A stretch of 64,000 nucleotides of DNA from Pterobdella sp. o SKG-2022. Lineage: Eukaryota; Annelida; Clitellata; Hirudinida; Piscicolidae. Numbering within the stretch: position 1 is the stretch's first letter; the number at the start of each line of letters is the position of its first letter. Of this stretch, positions 1 through 13,500 are shown piece after piece. The stretch is from assembly GCA_964035795.1 (NCBI GenBank), contig OZ038320.1, positions 25,360,118 through 25,424,117 of the forward strand, given 5' to 3'. The position numbers and the translations under genes are program-made. The notes under the pieces were generated by a model that saw only the letters and a list, made by a program, of their open reading frames with translations, made no database searches and was not told where the DNA came from.

Positions 1-265
1 GTGTTATTACTACTAAAAAAGATATTATTAGCTTCATCTTCGTTGTTAGTTGTGGTAGGTGTATTAGTAATACTTCCAGTGGTAGCATGTTTTTAAAGCA
101 TTTCATCAGTCAGCTTTTTTCCCTTCTCCAAAGGGTCACTGTATGAAAGTATAAAAGATATTTTTATTAATATTTTATCATAATTGTTTCATTTTTATTA
201 TTTTCTTTAATTTAGTGATTTATTATTATTATCATTATTAATTATTAATCTTCTTTAGCCAAAGT

Positions 266-344
266 AAATACTGCAAATTATTTGAACGAAAAGCTTTGTA
301 CTTAATAAAATTACCTTCAGTGTTCAAATAATTTGCAGTATTAT
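266..344. repeat. Hairpin (MITE-like) element, copy 1
   Basis: A perfect 21-bp inverted repeat: positions 267-287 read aatactgcaaattatttgaa(c) and 322-342 are its exact reverse complement, separated by a 34-nt spacer. The same unit recurs, degraded, at 4171-4256, including the spacer words gtactta and aaattacct. Two copies with terminal inverted repeats suggest a tiny non-autonomous element; target-site duplications were not clear. Confidence 0.7.
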
Positions 345-1215
345 CGTTATTATTAATCATTAATGATAATGATCTTGTAATATCAAACCAGGAGGAGATC
401 TTTCGTAGTGAACCCGCTGCAACCTGTTTGTGATTTTCAATTGTTCATTTTCATCTTATTAAGAATGCTTTTCAATGTGAAAATGTCGGCATTTATTTTT
501 AATTAGTACATATATTAGTTCTTTATTGTCATTGATACTACCATTACAACTACTAATAATTAGAATTATTATTTTTATGGTTAATTAAATATTTTTATTA
601 TTATTATATTAGGTTTCATAAGGAAAGATTTTAACAGAATTAAGAAATGACTAACGTTGAGTGCATAGCATGGGACTTGTATTGATCTTTTATCTTTCAC
701 AGTACATGCTGACACTTCAACGGCCTTACTAGAGCAACATTTTAAAGATTCCAAGTTGATGACATCGTTTAGTATAATTTCATTAATTAAGAGCCAATCA
801 AGAAGCCCTATCTAATCAAAATTGGGCCAATTTTTACCTGGTTTCCTACTTTATTTATCTGTTATGATTTTTTTAACATAATAAAATTTACTTAAAGTTT
901 TAGGTTTTTGTAAAATTGCTTTTTAATTTTAGTCAAAAACCGAGGTTTGAACTCCCGCGTATGAGCGACAACGGAACTTAATAAATCAATATTTTGTCTT
1001 TCTCATTGAAGATTTAAAAATTATAGGCATATGTGTGAAATAATTGCCTTAATTAAAAAATTCAAAAGCATCATAAGACTAATCATTTTAAGTTCCCTTT
1101 ATGAAATGTTGGCCCAGTTTTGATTTTTGATTCGAATATCGAATATATAAAAAAGTCATGGACTCTAGATATAGTTTTAATGATATAAAATATATAACAA
1201 CGTTTCAATGAACAG

Positions 1216-4200
1216 AGGTTGTGGAGAATCTAAGGATGTCCAATGTTTGAACAAAATCAAAGTAAGAGGATTATATCTTTGAAGATCTTATAACTTATTA
1301 CAGTCATAATATTTATTTTTTTAATGTTGAGTTGTTTACTAGTATGTGAGAAAAGCCAATACAAAGTTTTTATTTTCTCAAACCAGAAAGATTTTTGTAT
1401 AAAGATCTTGCATTATCGCTAGTTTGGTCAATAACTTTTTTCTTGTATATATGTTTCCAACTTTCTTACACTCAAGCAGGCTCTTAAGTGAAGTGAATAA
1501 TTCAAAAGATATGATATCTATAAATATTTCGTTTTATTATACATTAAAACTTCACTCAGACAGTGATTTAGACTTTATTTTCAATAACTTCCTAATTTGA
1601 AGAAAGTTAAACTCAACAATATATTGTATAATGTTTTTAATATTCAGATATACGATATCATAAGTATTGATCAATTAAAAAAAAATTTTAAAGTAATTTT
1701 TTAGTTTTCAAATAACGCAGAAGTTTGAGGCATTTTTCAAAAAAATCTATCTAGCTATTTATCTATCTATTTATAATAAATCCTAGTGGATGACGGAAAT
1801 GTGGAAATCGGACAAATGCTACGCTGTATATGGTGTAGATGGCAGTATTTGCTCCATACGCTACTATCTCAGCATGGTTATCATTATTACTTCCATTTTT
1901 TTTCATAGTAATATAATGTAAAAGGAGTTATATGATTGAGTTAGCTATATTAATATTTTAAAAATTCTACTGTGAATAAATGATCATTATTTTTTCATAT
2001 AAAATTTTCGGGTTCGACTCCGCTCGTGCAAGTACACGAGGAGTAGCGCTCTGTGAAACATCTTTTGAGCTACCGAAGCCCTATTATGGGGCGACTGATG
2101 GTCGATTTTATCAGTATTAATACTAATAGTAATTTTTGAATATGTTTTCAAAACAACTTTTTTATTAAAACATGGATATGAGTGAACTTTAACAGGCATT
2201 TGCCAAAATAATGGTATTCCAGTGTCATTTTTATTTGGTTTGATACTAACGTTGAAACAAACGCAAAGCAATGACGTGGATGATTACGATGATGAAGATA
2301 AGAATGAGGAAGAGGAAGAAAATGAAGATGAAGATAATGATTCATAAATGGTTGATAGAGGATCTTTGTTGACATCGGCAATACAAACGCATGTATTGAG
2401 ATCGAGATCTTGAATTTATATAGCTTAAGTTTGGGCTTGGCATTACTAAGGAAAGTTGCTTTAAATAAAATTTTATTTATTTGCGGTGTAAATAGAGCAG
2501 AATTAAAAAAAGAAATTTCAGGTTTTGTCTACATTTCGTACCACATTTTAATGTGATATAAATGGAAATCATAACTATTATAACTGATAATGGATGCTAA
2601 TACCTTACAAACAACATCATTATTGAATGAGGACGTAAAAACACAATGCTTTCAAAAGGTTTAATCACAGGATCATTTTTAGGGTTCTTATTTTTTTTAA
2701 AGACATCGTATGTTCTTTTGTGAACTTGAATTTTACCCGTAAACTTCAAATTATGAAGATTTATAAGAACACGTAGAACAAATTTTTATTTAGCTAAAAT
2801 TTTCAACAAGTAAAACCTGGTCATAATTCATTATGTTAGGGTTCTGAACTAATAAACCATTTAAAACCCTCTCAATGTAGGGGCTTAAAAATTATTATAG
2901 GAGCAAATGCAAAAAAATTACTTATTAAGAAAGCTTTTTGATATTATCAAGATGCACCACTATCGAGTTTTATAGATACAAACTTTTCGTCATAAATTAA
3001 CAGAAAAAACTCAATGTTGTTAGACATTTTCACGTATTTTCATAATTTAAATGTTATACTGTTATCGAATAGCTTCGTACCTTTTGATATTAAAAATACT
3101 TAGTGTTCAATAAAATTTTGATCTCACGTCGGCTTGTGAAAATCATTAATGTTCAATTAAGGAACATTTCAACATCACTTTTTATTACTCATTTTTTTCA
3201 TAGAGGCTAGAGCAATAAATTTTTGAAAATTAATATTTTCATAAACATTTATAATTCTTCATCTTTCAATTTTTATGCACTGTTTTGAGACCGTTGAATT
3301 GCTTCATTAGATTGAAGGATGGTGCGAGCCGATGCCTTCATTCAAACCATTCAACTTCGACCACAATGAAACTACCTCAATTGTTAGTCACTGTTTATTA
3401 TTATAGCCATCATTCATTCTATTAATATATCAAACTCACGGAATATTGATATTTAACATGAGAACACATTTAAAGTGTATTTCACATACATAAGTCTACA
3501 GTTTTTCATTAGATTTAAATTTTTTTTGTTTATTTAGTGAAAAGTTTCAGACTTTCCAAGAAATAACTTAGATATATTGTGTTCACGTGTCTTTTCAATC
3601 GACCTGTTTTCGTATCTCCATAGTATCTGTTGCAAGCTTGGTTTCATCTACAGCATTTGGTCATAATACAATAACCATATTGATAACTTATAGTTTCATT
3701 TGCATCATGTTTGGCAGTTTATATGAATGTATTGTCATTAAATATTAACTGATTAGCTAATTGGATTACTTGTCTGTATGATAAAATTTTTATACCATTG
3801 ATATTTTCATCATTTACATTGATCCATGCACGTTTCATCATCGACTTGGGTTTGCTACCTTCTAAATTGAAATAATTATTTTTATTAAAAGTCTTGTATG
3901 AAAATTTTGTTATTTTTCAGGAATTTCAAGTATTTTTTCAATCATTAAATGACACAGATAAAATACTGAAAATTTTTGTGAGAGAATTCTAATTTTAAAA
4001 AAATTTTCATTATAAAATTTAATAAGATTCATGTGAGAGAATATGTATTTTTCATTTTGTTTTGATTAAGCTTAGTAAGATTGCAATAAGAGATTCAAAA
4101 TTCCTGTATCATTTCCTATTCTATTATTCAATGCTATGATAATTGTTTACTTTTCAGTCTTTTTTAGCTAAAATACTGAAAATTATTTAAAAACAACAAA

Positions 4201-5535
4201 TAATTCTATTAAGTACTTAAAAATTACCTGTTGTGTTCAAAAAATTTGCAATGCTTAATTTTTAATTTTCAATTTATCGAAATTGTTATATTCATCACTT
4301 TATCCTTAGTGAATTTATTATAGTATTGAATGTTGTAATCTTTTGAGAGTCGTATTAATGTATTTTCGGCAATTAATTTTTTGTTAAGGTTTTATGATAA
4401 GGCTAAAATTATCGAAAATTATAGTTTTTTTGCTAGTAAATAGAGATACTTAGAAATTTCGTAGCTCAAGATAAGTGTTTAAAAAAATGGTGTAATCACG
4501 AATTAAAAATATCGAAACTATCCAATGCCACACATTGAGACGCCGAATATTTGCAGGCCATGTTCAACGCCAACCTTACTTCACTGACCGACCTCATGAC
4601 TTTAAGCAACTACGATTGGATGGTGACCAGGATAAAGAGGATGTGGAAGGCGTGGGTGGCATCTTTAGAGAAACTTGAAGCTGTTAAGAGCAAGTTAAGG
4701 AAAAAAAGACGCGTTCGTTTCATTCTTATGATAGATAGATACCAAGATTTTGAATCCGATTTAATCTCCACTATACTGAGGCTGGCTAGATTTACTCCAT
4801 TTACAAAACATTTCCTTCAATTTTATATATTCCTAATATCCATTTTTTCTTATCCAACGCATCTTCCTCTTTCAAGCCAACTTTACTAATTTCTGAAATT
4901 ATTTTGTTTTTTTACTTAACTTTCAGCCTATCTTTCTTTTTTAAGCCATCAATTTTGAAAGTGAGTGCTCTTCTTTAAACATACCTTTCATCTTACTTCA
5001 TTACATGACCAAACCATCTTACACCGTTAGCTTTAGCTATTCTCTAAAGTTTCTTTTAGACCTAACTTATCAATTAAAGATTTACTTTTAAACTATCTGA
5101 TAACTTCACAAACTGTTCTAACGATTCTTCTTTCTGTTCTTTCCAGAAAATCCAATTCATTTTGTCTAGCCACCAAACCTCACTCCCAAATAGCATTGCT
5201 GAACTAACACAGCTTGCTTATTATGATACTATTATTATTATTATTATTATTATTATTAGTTTTATTGATTTTTTCGAAACTATCTCAAGAATTTTGACCA
5301 CTATTTACCTTAGTTGAATAAATTAAATATACAATTATGATAAAAATTAGATATAAATATATAAATATGGCAGATATGCTAATTTTTCATAGATTCTCAT
5401 TTACTTGGGACTTCTGTCAAAAAAATCCAATTTCAAGTTACAAGAAAGCGCTGGAAAAGGTTATTCATGTTCTTTCCCTATATAAAGATCATTAACTACT
5501 TTTCAGTCACATTATTATTATTATTGTTGTTGTTG

Positions 5536-5566
<31 letters not shown>

Positions 5567-8500
5567 GGTCATTTTGTGTTTAATTATATGACACACCTAT
5601 GCTTGCCGCAGAGGCGCTTAAAATCTGCATAGATTGAGAAGAATACACATTTTATTCAATAACTATTTAAATTACATCATCAAGATTTATTAATTTGGAA
5701 TTTGAGCTCACTAAAAGCCATGTTTCAGCTCATCGCTATCAGTGTCAAGGGTTTGTTTGAAGTTTATCGATAATTCAATGTTGTGTTAACACAAGGACGA
5801 TTAACTTTATTTCACTGCTAGGCTCATTTCTAAATATAATACCCGTTTGTAACCGATATTGCAACCATTGAATTTACATAAAGTATACACTTTTATGTAA
5901 TAATATGCTTTCGGATAACTTGCAACAGTTAAGTTCTGAGGAATTGGAGTCATTTTTTGTATATCTTTTGGGAAGTTTGGATATCTTCAATGTGAATTAA
6001 ACGAAATTAAAAGCTTTTTTGAATATTTTTTTAAGTTTACATCTATTTCTACTTTTATTTATTTGCCTATTTCCTTATTCAAAAGTTACGACACTGGTAG
6101 TTTCAATTAATTAGTTTTGTCACTAATGCTACCTTAAATTTTCTCAGTACTCAACTAATATTCTATTCATCTATATTTATCTGTTAATAAGCAAAAACTC
6201 TTTTTGGCATTTTGATGTGGTCGGTTACATATGGTGCATAGGTTTTAGTATTATTTAAATATTATCATACATAAAGAGGTTCGATTTATCTCTGAAGTAA
6301 TGTAACGTAGAGCTTTCGAATAGCTATGAGATCAATATTTACCTAAATGGCTCTTATTTTTGTGCAAATTTTTTTTTAGATTGGCGAGTTGGGTTGCTCG
6401 GTGCTTAGACTAGCAAATAAAAATAAATTATTCAAGTTGTTGTTATTTATATATTATTATTATTATACTACTTCAAAAATCCACGTTCATTTAAACAATA
6501 TTAGGGACGCACAATTCATGAAACGGCTGTTCAAAATTTGTAAATATTTCAAAAATTTTCCATAAATTGATAGAAGAATAGTTATATTCATATATTATTT
6601 ATCATTTTTAATTAATTCAGTTTAATTTAATTTATAGCTTTTGACGGTCTTTTTTGATTTTTGGACTGAGTTGAACATATTTGTTTAATTATATACCATA
6701 CATTTCTTTAGACATTACATTTTGTTTTCAATTTGGTACAAACACTTCAACGTATATGAATTAAAATAGATTGATTGCACTGAATTACACTCTCAGTTGT
6801 TTTTTACTTTTGAAAGCCTATATGTATGCTTATAATCATAAACTTTCGTCAAAAGTCTCTGCTTTTCAATGTCCATGAGGGAGATATTAGCCAGATTATA
6901 GTTTTTTAGATAAAGACATATATTTTCACACAACCTTTTTCATCTATCTCAATATGGTTAAGCATGGCATGCCAACATCGACAAAACTTTCCATTTCGCT
7001 AAAGAACGTTGCTTCATTTATATAAATTTTTTGGGTGAATTACATGACTATAAAACTCAAATTCAAATTTTAACATGTTTTTTTTTTGCTGGAACATTGA
7101 TCAAACTACGATTATAGATGGTATCTTCAATATTTTTATTTTGATGATTTAGTGTGAGACAATTAATTCATTTAGGAAAATATTAATCATATATAAAGGA
7201 AAATCTTTAAAAGACCTTAGTTTCATCATCAGCTTATCAATAAACTTATAGCTATTTCAATGTGTGCTTATAGGCTGTTGGCGAAGCTGTTTACTGAAAA
7301 ACTTTGTTTCTTAATAAAAAAGAAAAATTTGAAATTTTTTATACGATGAATTATCTTATGTTGAAATGAACCTCTACACATGATGTTGTTATAACAGGAG
7401 GTCCATTGGGCGAGTTAGTTCAATGGAGTGATATTCTTTCCTCTCTCCATCTACTTGGCCACCATCTTACCATTATAAGTGAATATGACGACTTAACCAG
7501 GTAAGATGATGGTAACTATTAGTTTATTTTTTTTGATTATGTAGGTGATGTGGAATTTATGAGTGATTGATTCTAACAATTTATACGTGGCTGTAACGAT
7601 TCTATTGATTGATTTTCAGAAAACTCAACAAACTTCCTGACGCCAGATCTCAATGTCAAAATCTACGAGTAATATTATTTTTTTATAATTTATGGTTTTT
7701 TAGTCTCGTTTTTATTGGCTTTTTAGCCCAACACGGAATTGAAACCGGTAACTTCAAATAATTTATCTAATGCTGTACCAGCTAAGCTATAAGGGCCAAC
7801 AAATCATTTGAAATATAAATAGTGTTTTAGGTTTATTGGTTCTGTTTGATGAGCATAATTTTTAGAATATCATCGCTCATCTTCGATCAAATTTCAAATA
7901 TATAATTGTATAATGGTAAAGAATTTAGGTTGTAAAGGTTATCTTTATTTTAAATAAGACGGCTAGACACCCATGGAAGAAATGATTGTTTTTGTGAACT
8001 TTTTGGAGGTTTTCCATGATAAATTAAATTATATTGAATTTTTACAACAGTCATAGTTGTATTTTTATAACATGATGTGTAAACGTGTCGTTAAATTATA
8101 CCGTGCTTCTTTATCATTGACTTTCTAGTTATAAAATTTATATTTTTTGAAACTATACTAAATCATGTATGCTCACAGCCATAATTCCTATTGTTACTAT
8201 AAATATCAGCAAGCCAAACTTCAGTATATAAACTCAGTAATAATTATCATGATCGTTTCACGTTTGTTTTCGTGCGAGCATGTGTTGGTCAGAAACCCAT
8301 AATGGCTCTCTTCCAAGCCATACGGTCTCGAGCAAGTTGAGTTTTTACTTTCATTCTTTTGAGGTCTACTGAGTGAGAATCTTTTTCTTGGTCTATCTTT
8401 CTTTCAGCAACTTTCAGATAAGGCAGTATCAATGCTATCAGGTTCAAAGAGGGAGCTAAAGGTATAGTTGAAACCTTAAACCATAGAAAATGATAAATGC

Positions 8501-10378
8501 TTTATTCAACACAAGATTTTAATATTTGATTCCAAGCTAGAAACAATTAAAAATAACACTACTAAACCTTAATAAATTTGAAACATCAAAGCCGTGAAAC
8601 AATCTCAGTCAGTTTGCTTCAAAAGTTTAAAACAACTTGAAAACTTTTGGGATCCTACATGTTCTCAATCAGGATGGTTTCTTCTTTAAAACTGCATTAC
8701 TGAATACTTAGTAAATCCAGTAAAAGTTACGTCAAGAAGCCAGATGGTGGAATTCAGATGCAGAAAAAGTCTTGAAATGCAAGAGAGAAGCTGTGAAGGT
8801 TTGAAATATGGCGATAACTTGAATGCATATGTTTGAAGGAAAAAGCTGTCTAAAGTGCTAAACATGCAGATAAAAGAAGTGATTTTGAAGTCATTTTCAA
8901 ACAGCTTTCTAGATTAATATTTAGCTCAGTCTTATTAGATTATAATGTTGTATATATTCCAGTAACTGGGGTTGATAGCAATTGATCTAGCTTATTGAAA
9001 CTATTATAGAGTAATTTATAAAATAAACCATGCATTTGGGAAAAATTATTGGATTAACATTTTTTCATTCAACGAGCTTGCCAAGATGCCACAGCTTATC
9101 ATGTTTCGGTCAATGTTGCTAATACAACGATAAAACAAAAGTAATACAAAGCCCAGTGATTGGACTTCCTCCATCATCACTCAGACATAGAAACGATACT
9201 CAGTACTGTAGAAGTGCACAAATCTCTAGGTCTTTTTGAGATATCTGTTTAATCATCAATACCAATTTTATTGTACTCATTCTTTTCAAACATTTGTTTC
9301 AACATAAACCAAACAGGTTTGGTATTGCTTCAAAGGTTATATTTGCACCAACTAATTTTATATGAGTTACTTTGCCTTTTATAGTTCTCATAGCACATGT
9401 TAAAACTGGAACTCTTATTGTTTTCACCTTCCATAGTGTAACTATTTTTCAGGCCAGTTTTTAGCGGTTTTCTGTAGTCTTTTTTTGTGTTTCCTGGAAT
9501 CTCGAGAATGAAGCATTCTGTGACTTCATCCCTCTGTCTTTTATCTGGACGCCATCTTTAATGAATTTATCTGAATAAAAGTTTGAATTCTATGACATAT
9601 TTACTTTTTTGTTTTTTCTTTACCTAATGATTATATAGAAAATATTTTGGAAAGATTCGTCGTCTTCACCATAATCGTTTTGCATCCGTTTCCATGCTAG
9701 CATGGATTGGTATTCGCCTCAATAAATGTTCAAAATATCATCGTGTTTTTATAATTAAATTTTTTTTGTTTTACAACTTTGTACATAAAATACTTATTTA
9801 GGTGTAGAAGATTACTTCTTCAAAATATCGCAGTTAACTACATTCTCTACAATACACTGTTTATTATTGTTATTATTATCATCATCATCATCATTATTCA
9901 CATTAGTATTCTTACTAAAATTATTTTTTTATTACTATTCCAGTTTTGAACACAGTATATTTACTGGTATTGAAAGTATTACCGGGTCTTACTAAGATCC
10001 TAAGGTAGTAGAGTCTGATGCTATTCATTTCGGGCCAAAACTTTTCTTGAAATTTGAGCTTTATTATTATTATCATCATTATTTTTATTATTATTATTGT
10101 GATTATTGTTATTATTATTATTAACATAAATGTTACTGAATATTTCTAGGCCATCCCTTATGACTTCATCATCACAGACATCACGGGGTTGACCCATTTC
10201 AAAAAGATTGTAAATAAAGGCTATTCGAAATTCCGGTGAGTCATTGTGTTTTAATGATTAAAGTTCGATCTGGCTTCAATGAGCATCGATTTATTCAACG
10301 ATTAATGGTGCCCGCTTTGGACGGTGTTAAAGAATTAACAATATTAGCTATACTTTTGTTTTCCAATAAAAAATTTTG

Positions 10379-10432
<54 letters not shown>

Positions 10433-10475
10433 TTTTTCTTTCTTTCTATCTATCTATCTATCTATCTATTTATCC

Positions 10476-10514
<39 letters not shown>

Positions 10515-10518
10515 CATC

Positions 10519-10566
<48 letters not shown>

Positions 10567-13500
10567 CATCTATCCATCTATCTATTATCTCACTACCCAT
10601 CTATCTATTTATCGATAAAATGTAGGTGTAAACTATGGATAATTGATTCTTTCGGCACTGAAGCCTATTTCAACCATCCCACTTTTGAAGCAAAAAATAG
10701 AGTTAGCTTACGATTATCTTTAGCAAAAATTTCTTTAATAATTATGAATTTAATGCTCAAAAATAGATTATTTTAATATTAAAAGCAATATTCGAATTTC
10801 ATCGAGATGCCACAAACTTTACATCAATATTCAATCGTTTCAAGATATTATTTTTTATTATTATTCATACTATATTAATCATTATGGTATTGTTTTGATT
10901 TCTGTCTAACAAGTTCCATGGACATACAATCACAGAAGCTTAGAAGCTCTTGGGGAAAACACAGCTTGAATCTCAAACAGTTCTTCACTATGTTTCGTTA
11001 GTTTCATGCATGTTAATAAATTTGAGTCTATATATATTAGTGTAATTTTCTCGTTTTTTACTCTTTTTGTGTATTATCTTGAATTCGTTTAAATCCTTTA
11101 AATCCTTTAGTTTCATACGCTTTTTTAATTTTAAAATTATTATCAATGTTTAGGTAATAGCTTAAATGCCCTAAAGGGGAAGTGGTTGATTAGCATGATA
11201 ATGTTTTAAAATAAAAAATCGAAGTTTTTTATTAAAAAAATTATTTAAAAACTGACTGATTTTGAGGTTAAAAAACTCGTTAATAATTAATTTCACAATA
11301 GGATAATGACTAAATATTTCGAAGAAAAAAAAATTAATTTTATATTTGTTTTGCTAATTATAGCAATAGTAGTTTTAAATTAAGTGTTGAATAATTATTG
11401 CTTTCTCAACCTCCAAGATAATCCTGGAGCTTTTTTGAGTTTTTCATCTCAATAAAATAAATCTATCAAAGATTCAAATAGAATTATAAAGTATGTTTTG
11501 AAAACACTCATATTTTAAAAGTTATTTCAAAGTTAGTTCAAACATGAAACAATAATGAGAAAAATGACTGTAAAAATGATCAAAAAGTTAATAATAGTAT
11601 ATAGTAAATAAATAATGTAAAATAACCCACAGCGCATTCACCTGATAACTCATTCATGGGTTTCGTGGTCGAACAACTCTATATGGGCAGCATCCAAAAA
11701 GACAAAGAACATCAAGCACTGGTTTATGGCAAATCAGAATTCATGTGGAATGTAAGTTTCTTTCGTTGTTATTGTATTTAAAAAATTAATCAATTATATT
11801 TTTGATGAAAAAGAGCTATTTTTTTATGATAGCATTGAAATTAAAATAGCTTATATTTTTTACAACTAATTAACTAATGATTCATAATTAGAATCTTTGA
11901 TTAAATCACTATATAACCATAGTTACGATTTAATTTTTTGCTAATGTTTTATGATAAGGCTAAACTTATCGAAAATTGTAGCTTTTGATTATCAATAAAT
12001 GTGTTAAAAAATTCATCTTAATTGATGTTTTTCGTTACGAAATATTAACAAGAGCTATTGAAAATCGTCGTTAGTTCATATTTTGCGCATGGTAGCCATA
12101 AAGTGCTAGGGACTGAAGTCTTTGAAGAGTTTCACTTGTCTCATTATTCGTCTCAACTAATTTGAATTCGTACTATTATTCTAAATTTCTATTTCAGTTA
12201 GAATTTCAAATGTGATATTTGTATGAAACAATTTTTTAATCGTGTTTTACAGGGCAAAGAAAGTTACTTGGAAAGAATAAGCAAACACATAGAGATCCAT
12301 GCCACAGTGTTCGTTGAAAAACAAAAATCCATTCTTCCCTCATTTGTAGTCAACCATGGCATTCTTAATGGAGCCGAGCTACAAAGATTATTGCTCAAAT
12401 CAAAAGTTAGCTTCATTCTATTAAAAATTTTTTACCCTCCCGCGGGCAATGCTTGAAAGTTTTCCTTAAGTAGCGTGTTTGATTTCCCGGTCTGGCGTTT
12501 GCACTCGCTATTTTCAACAAGTGAAAACGAACAAAAATGTTTTTTTTGAAGTACTGATACTGGTGTTATGAAAATTATTGATGGTAGAGGAAAAAGATGT
12601 TAACGTTGGTCATTATTACTGGTTCTGATTCGATTGATGTCTTTAAAGCAAAGAATTAAACGATCATGTTTTGCATCTGTTTGGGAAGAAAAGTTTGGAC
12701 AACTCTACCCAAAGCAGATTTTTTGTTAAATGTATATGTACGATAAGACTTCATATGATTTTTTCAAATTATGAAGAATTTCTTTAAAAAACACGTTTAC
12801 TCAAGAAATTAGCTAAAAATTTAGATAAGTAAAACCTTCTCACAACTGCTTTGTTTTTCATTGTTGGCTTATTTGACAAACTGATATTCTGATATTGTTG
12901 TCATTTGGCTTGACGGATGATCTTTTTTTGTAGACAATGGCAAAGCAAACTCCCCAAGTGTGAATACGGCGGATCTTGAATTTGATTGTTTCAAGTTAGA
13001 TTTTAACTCGGGCTGGCAGTTTATTTAAATTTTTCCCAAACGATTGGCTTTTTTTATAAATTACTCTATTATAGTATCAATAAGCTAGGCCGACTGCTGT
13101 CAACCCCAGTTACTGGGACATGTACAGCAGTATAATTTAGATAGATTAATAATTTTTGGCTTCAGGTGTGTACAGCTACTATTTTCATAAAACACTAAGA
13201 ATAAAATATTTAAAATATATTAAACATCAATTATATAACAACATTATAACACTATAAAGCTGTTCATAGGATTGGGCTTTCCATACGAAGGACCAGCTCC
13301 TCTAGAGGCTATTGCAGCTGGTTGTGTCTTCATCAACCCCAGCTTCAACCCTCCTCACAACCTCGAAAACACCAAGTTTTTCGCCGGGAAACCCACTAAA
13401 AGAGGCGTACATTCATTTTGTTATCACATCAATTGAAGCTTTTCTGAAATTTTTGGCGTGAAACATTCTCACTAATCATCATCATCGTTTTATTATAACC

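Noticed and set aside
1987..2381. Two minus-strand ORFs of 77 and 94 codons
   Set aside because: They overlap the SINE and an antisense purine-rich stretch in an MGAT5 intron; composition is chance-like.
4551..4889. A 112-aa protein starting upstream of MGAT5 exon 4557
   Set aside because: The first 52 codons are a real MGAT5 exon; the remainder is intron and antisense LINE sequence.
10378..10610. CRISPR-like array
   Set aside because: Simple tetranucleotide repeats without unique spacers, in a eukaryotic genome.
10236..10625. SIYL/FLSF repeat proteins
   Set aside because: Products of the (CTAT/CTTT)n microsatellite in an MGAT5 intron.
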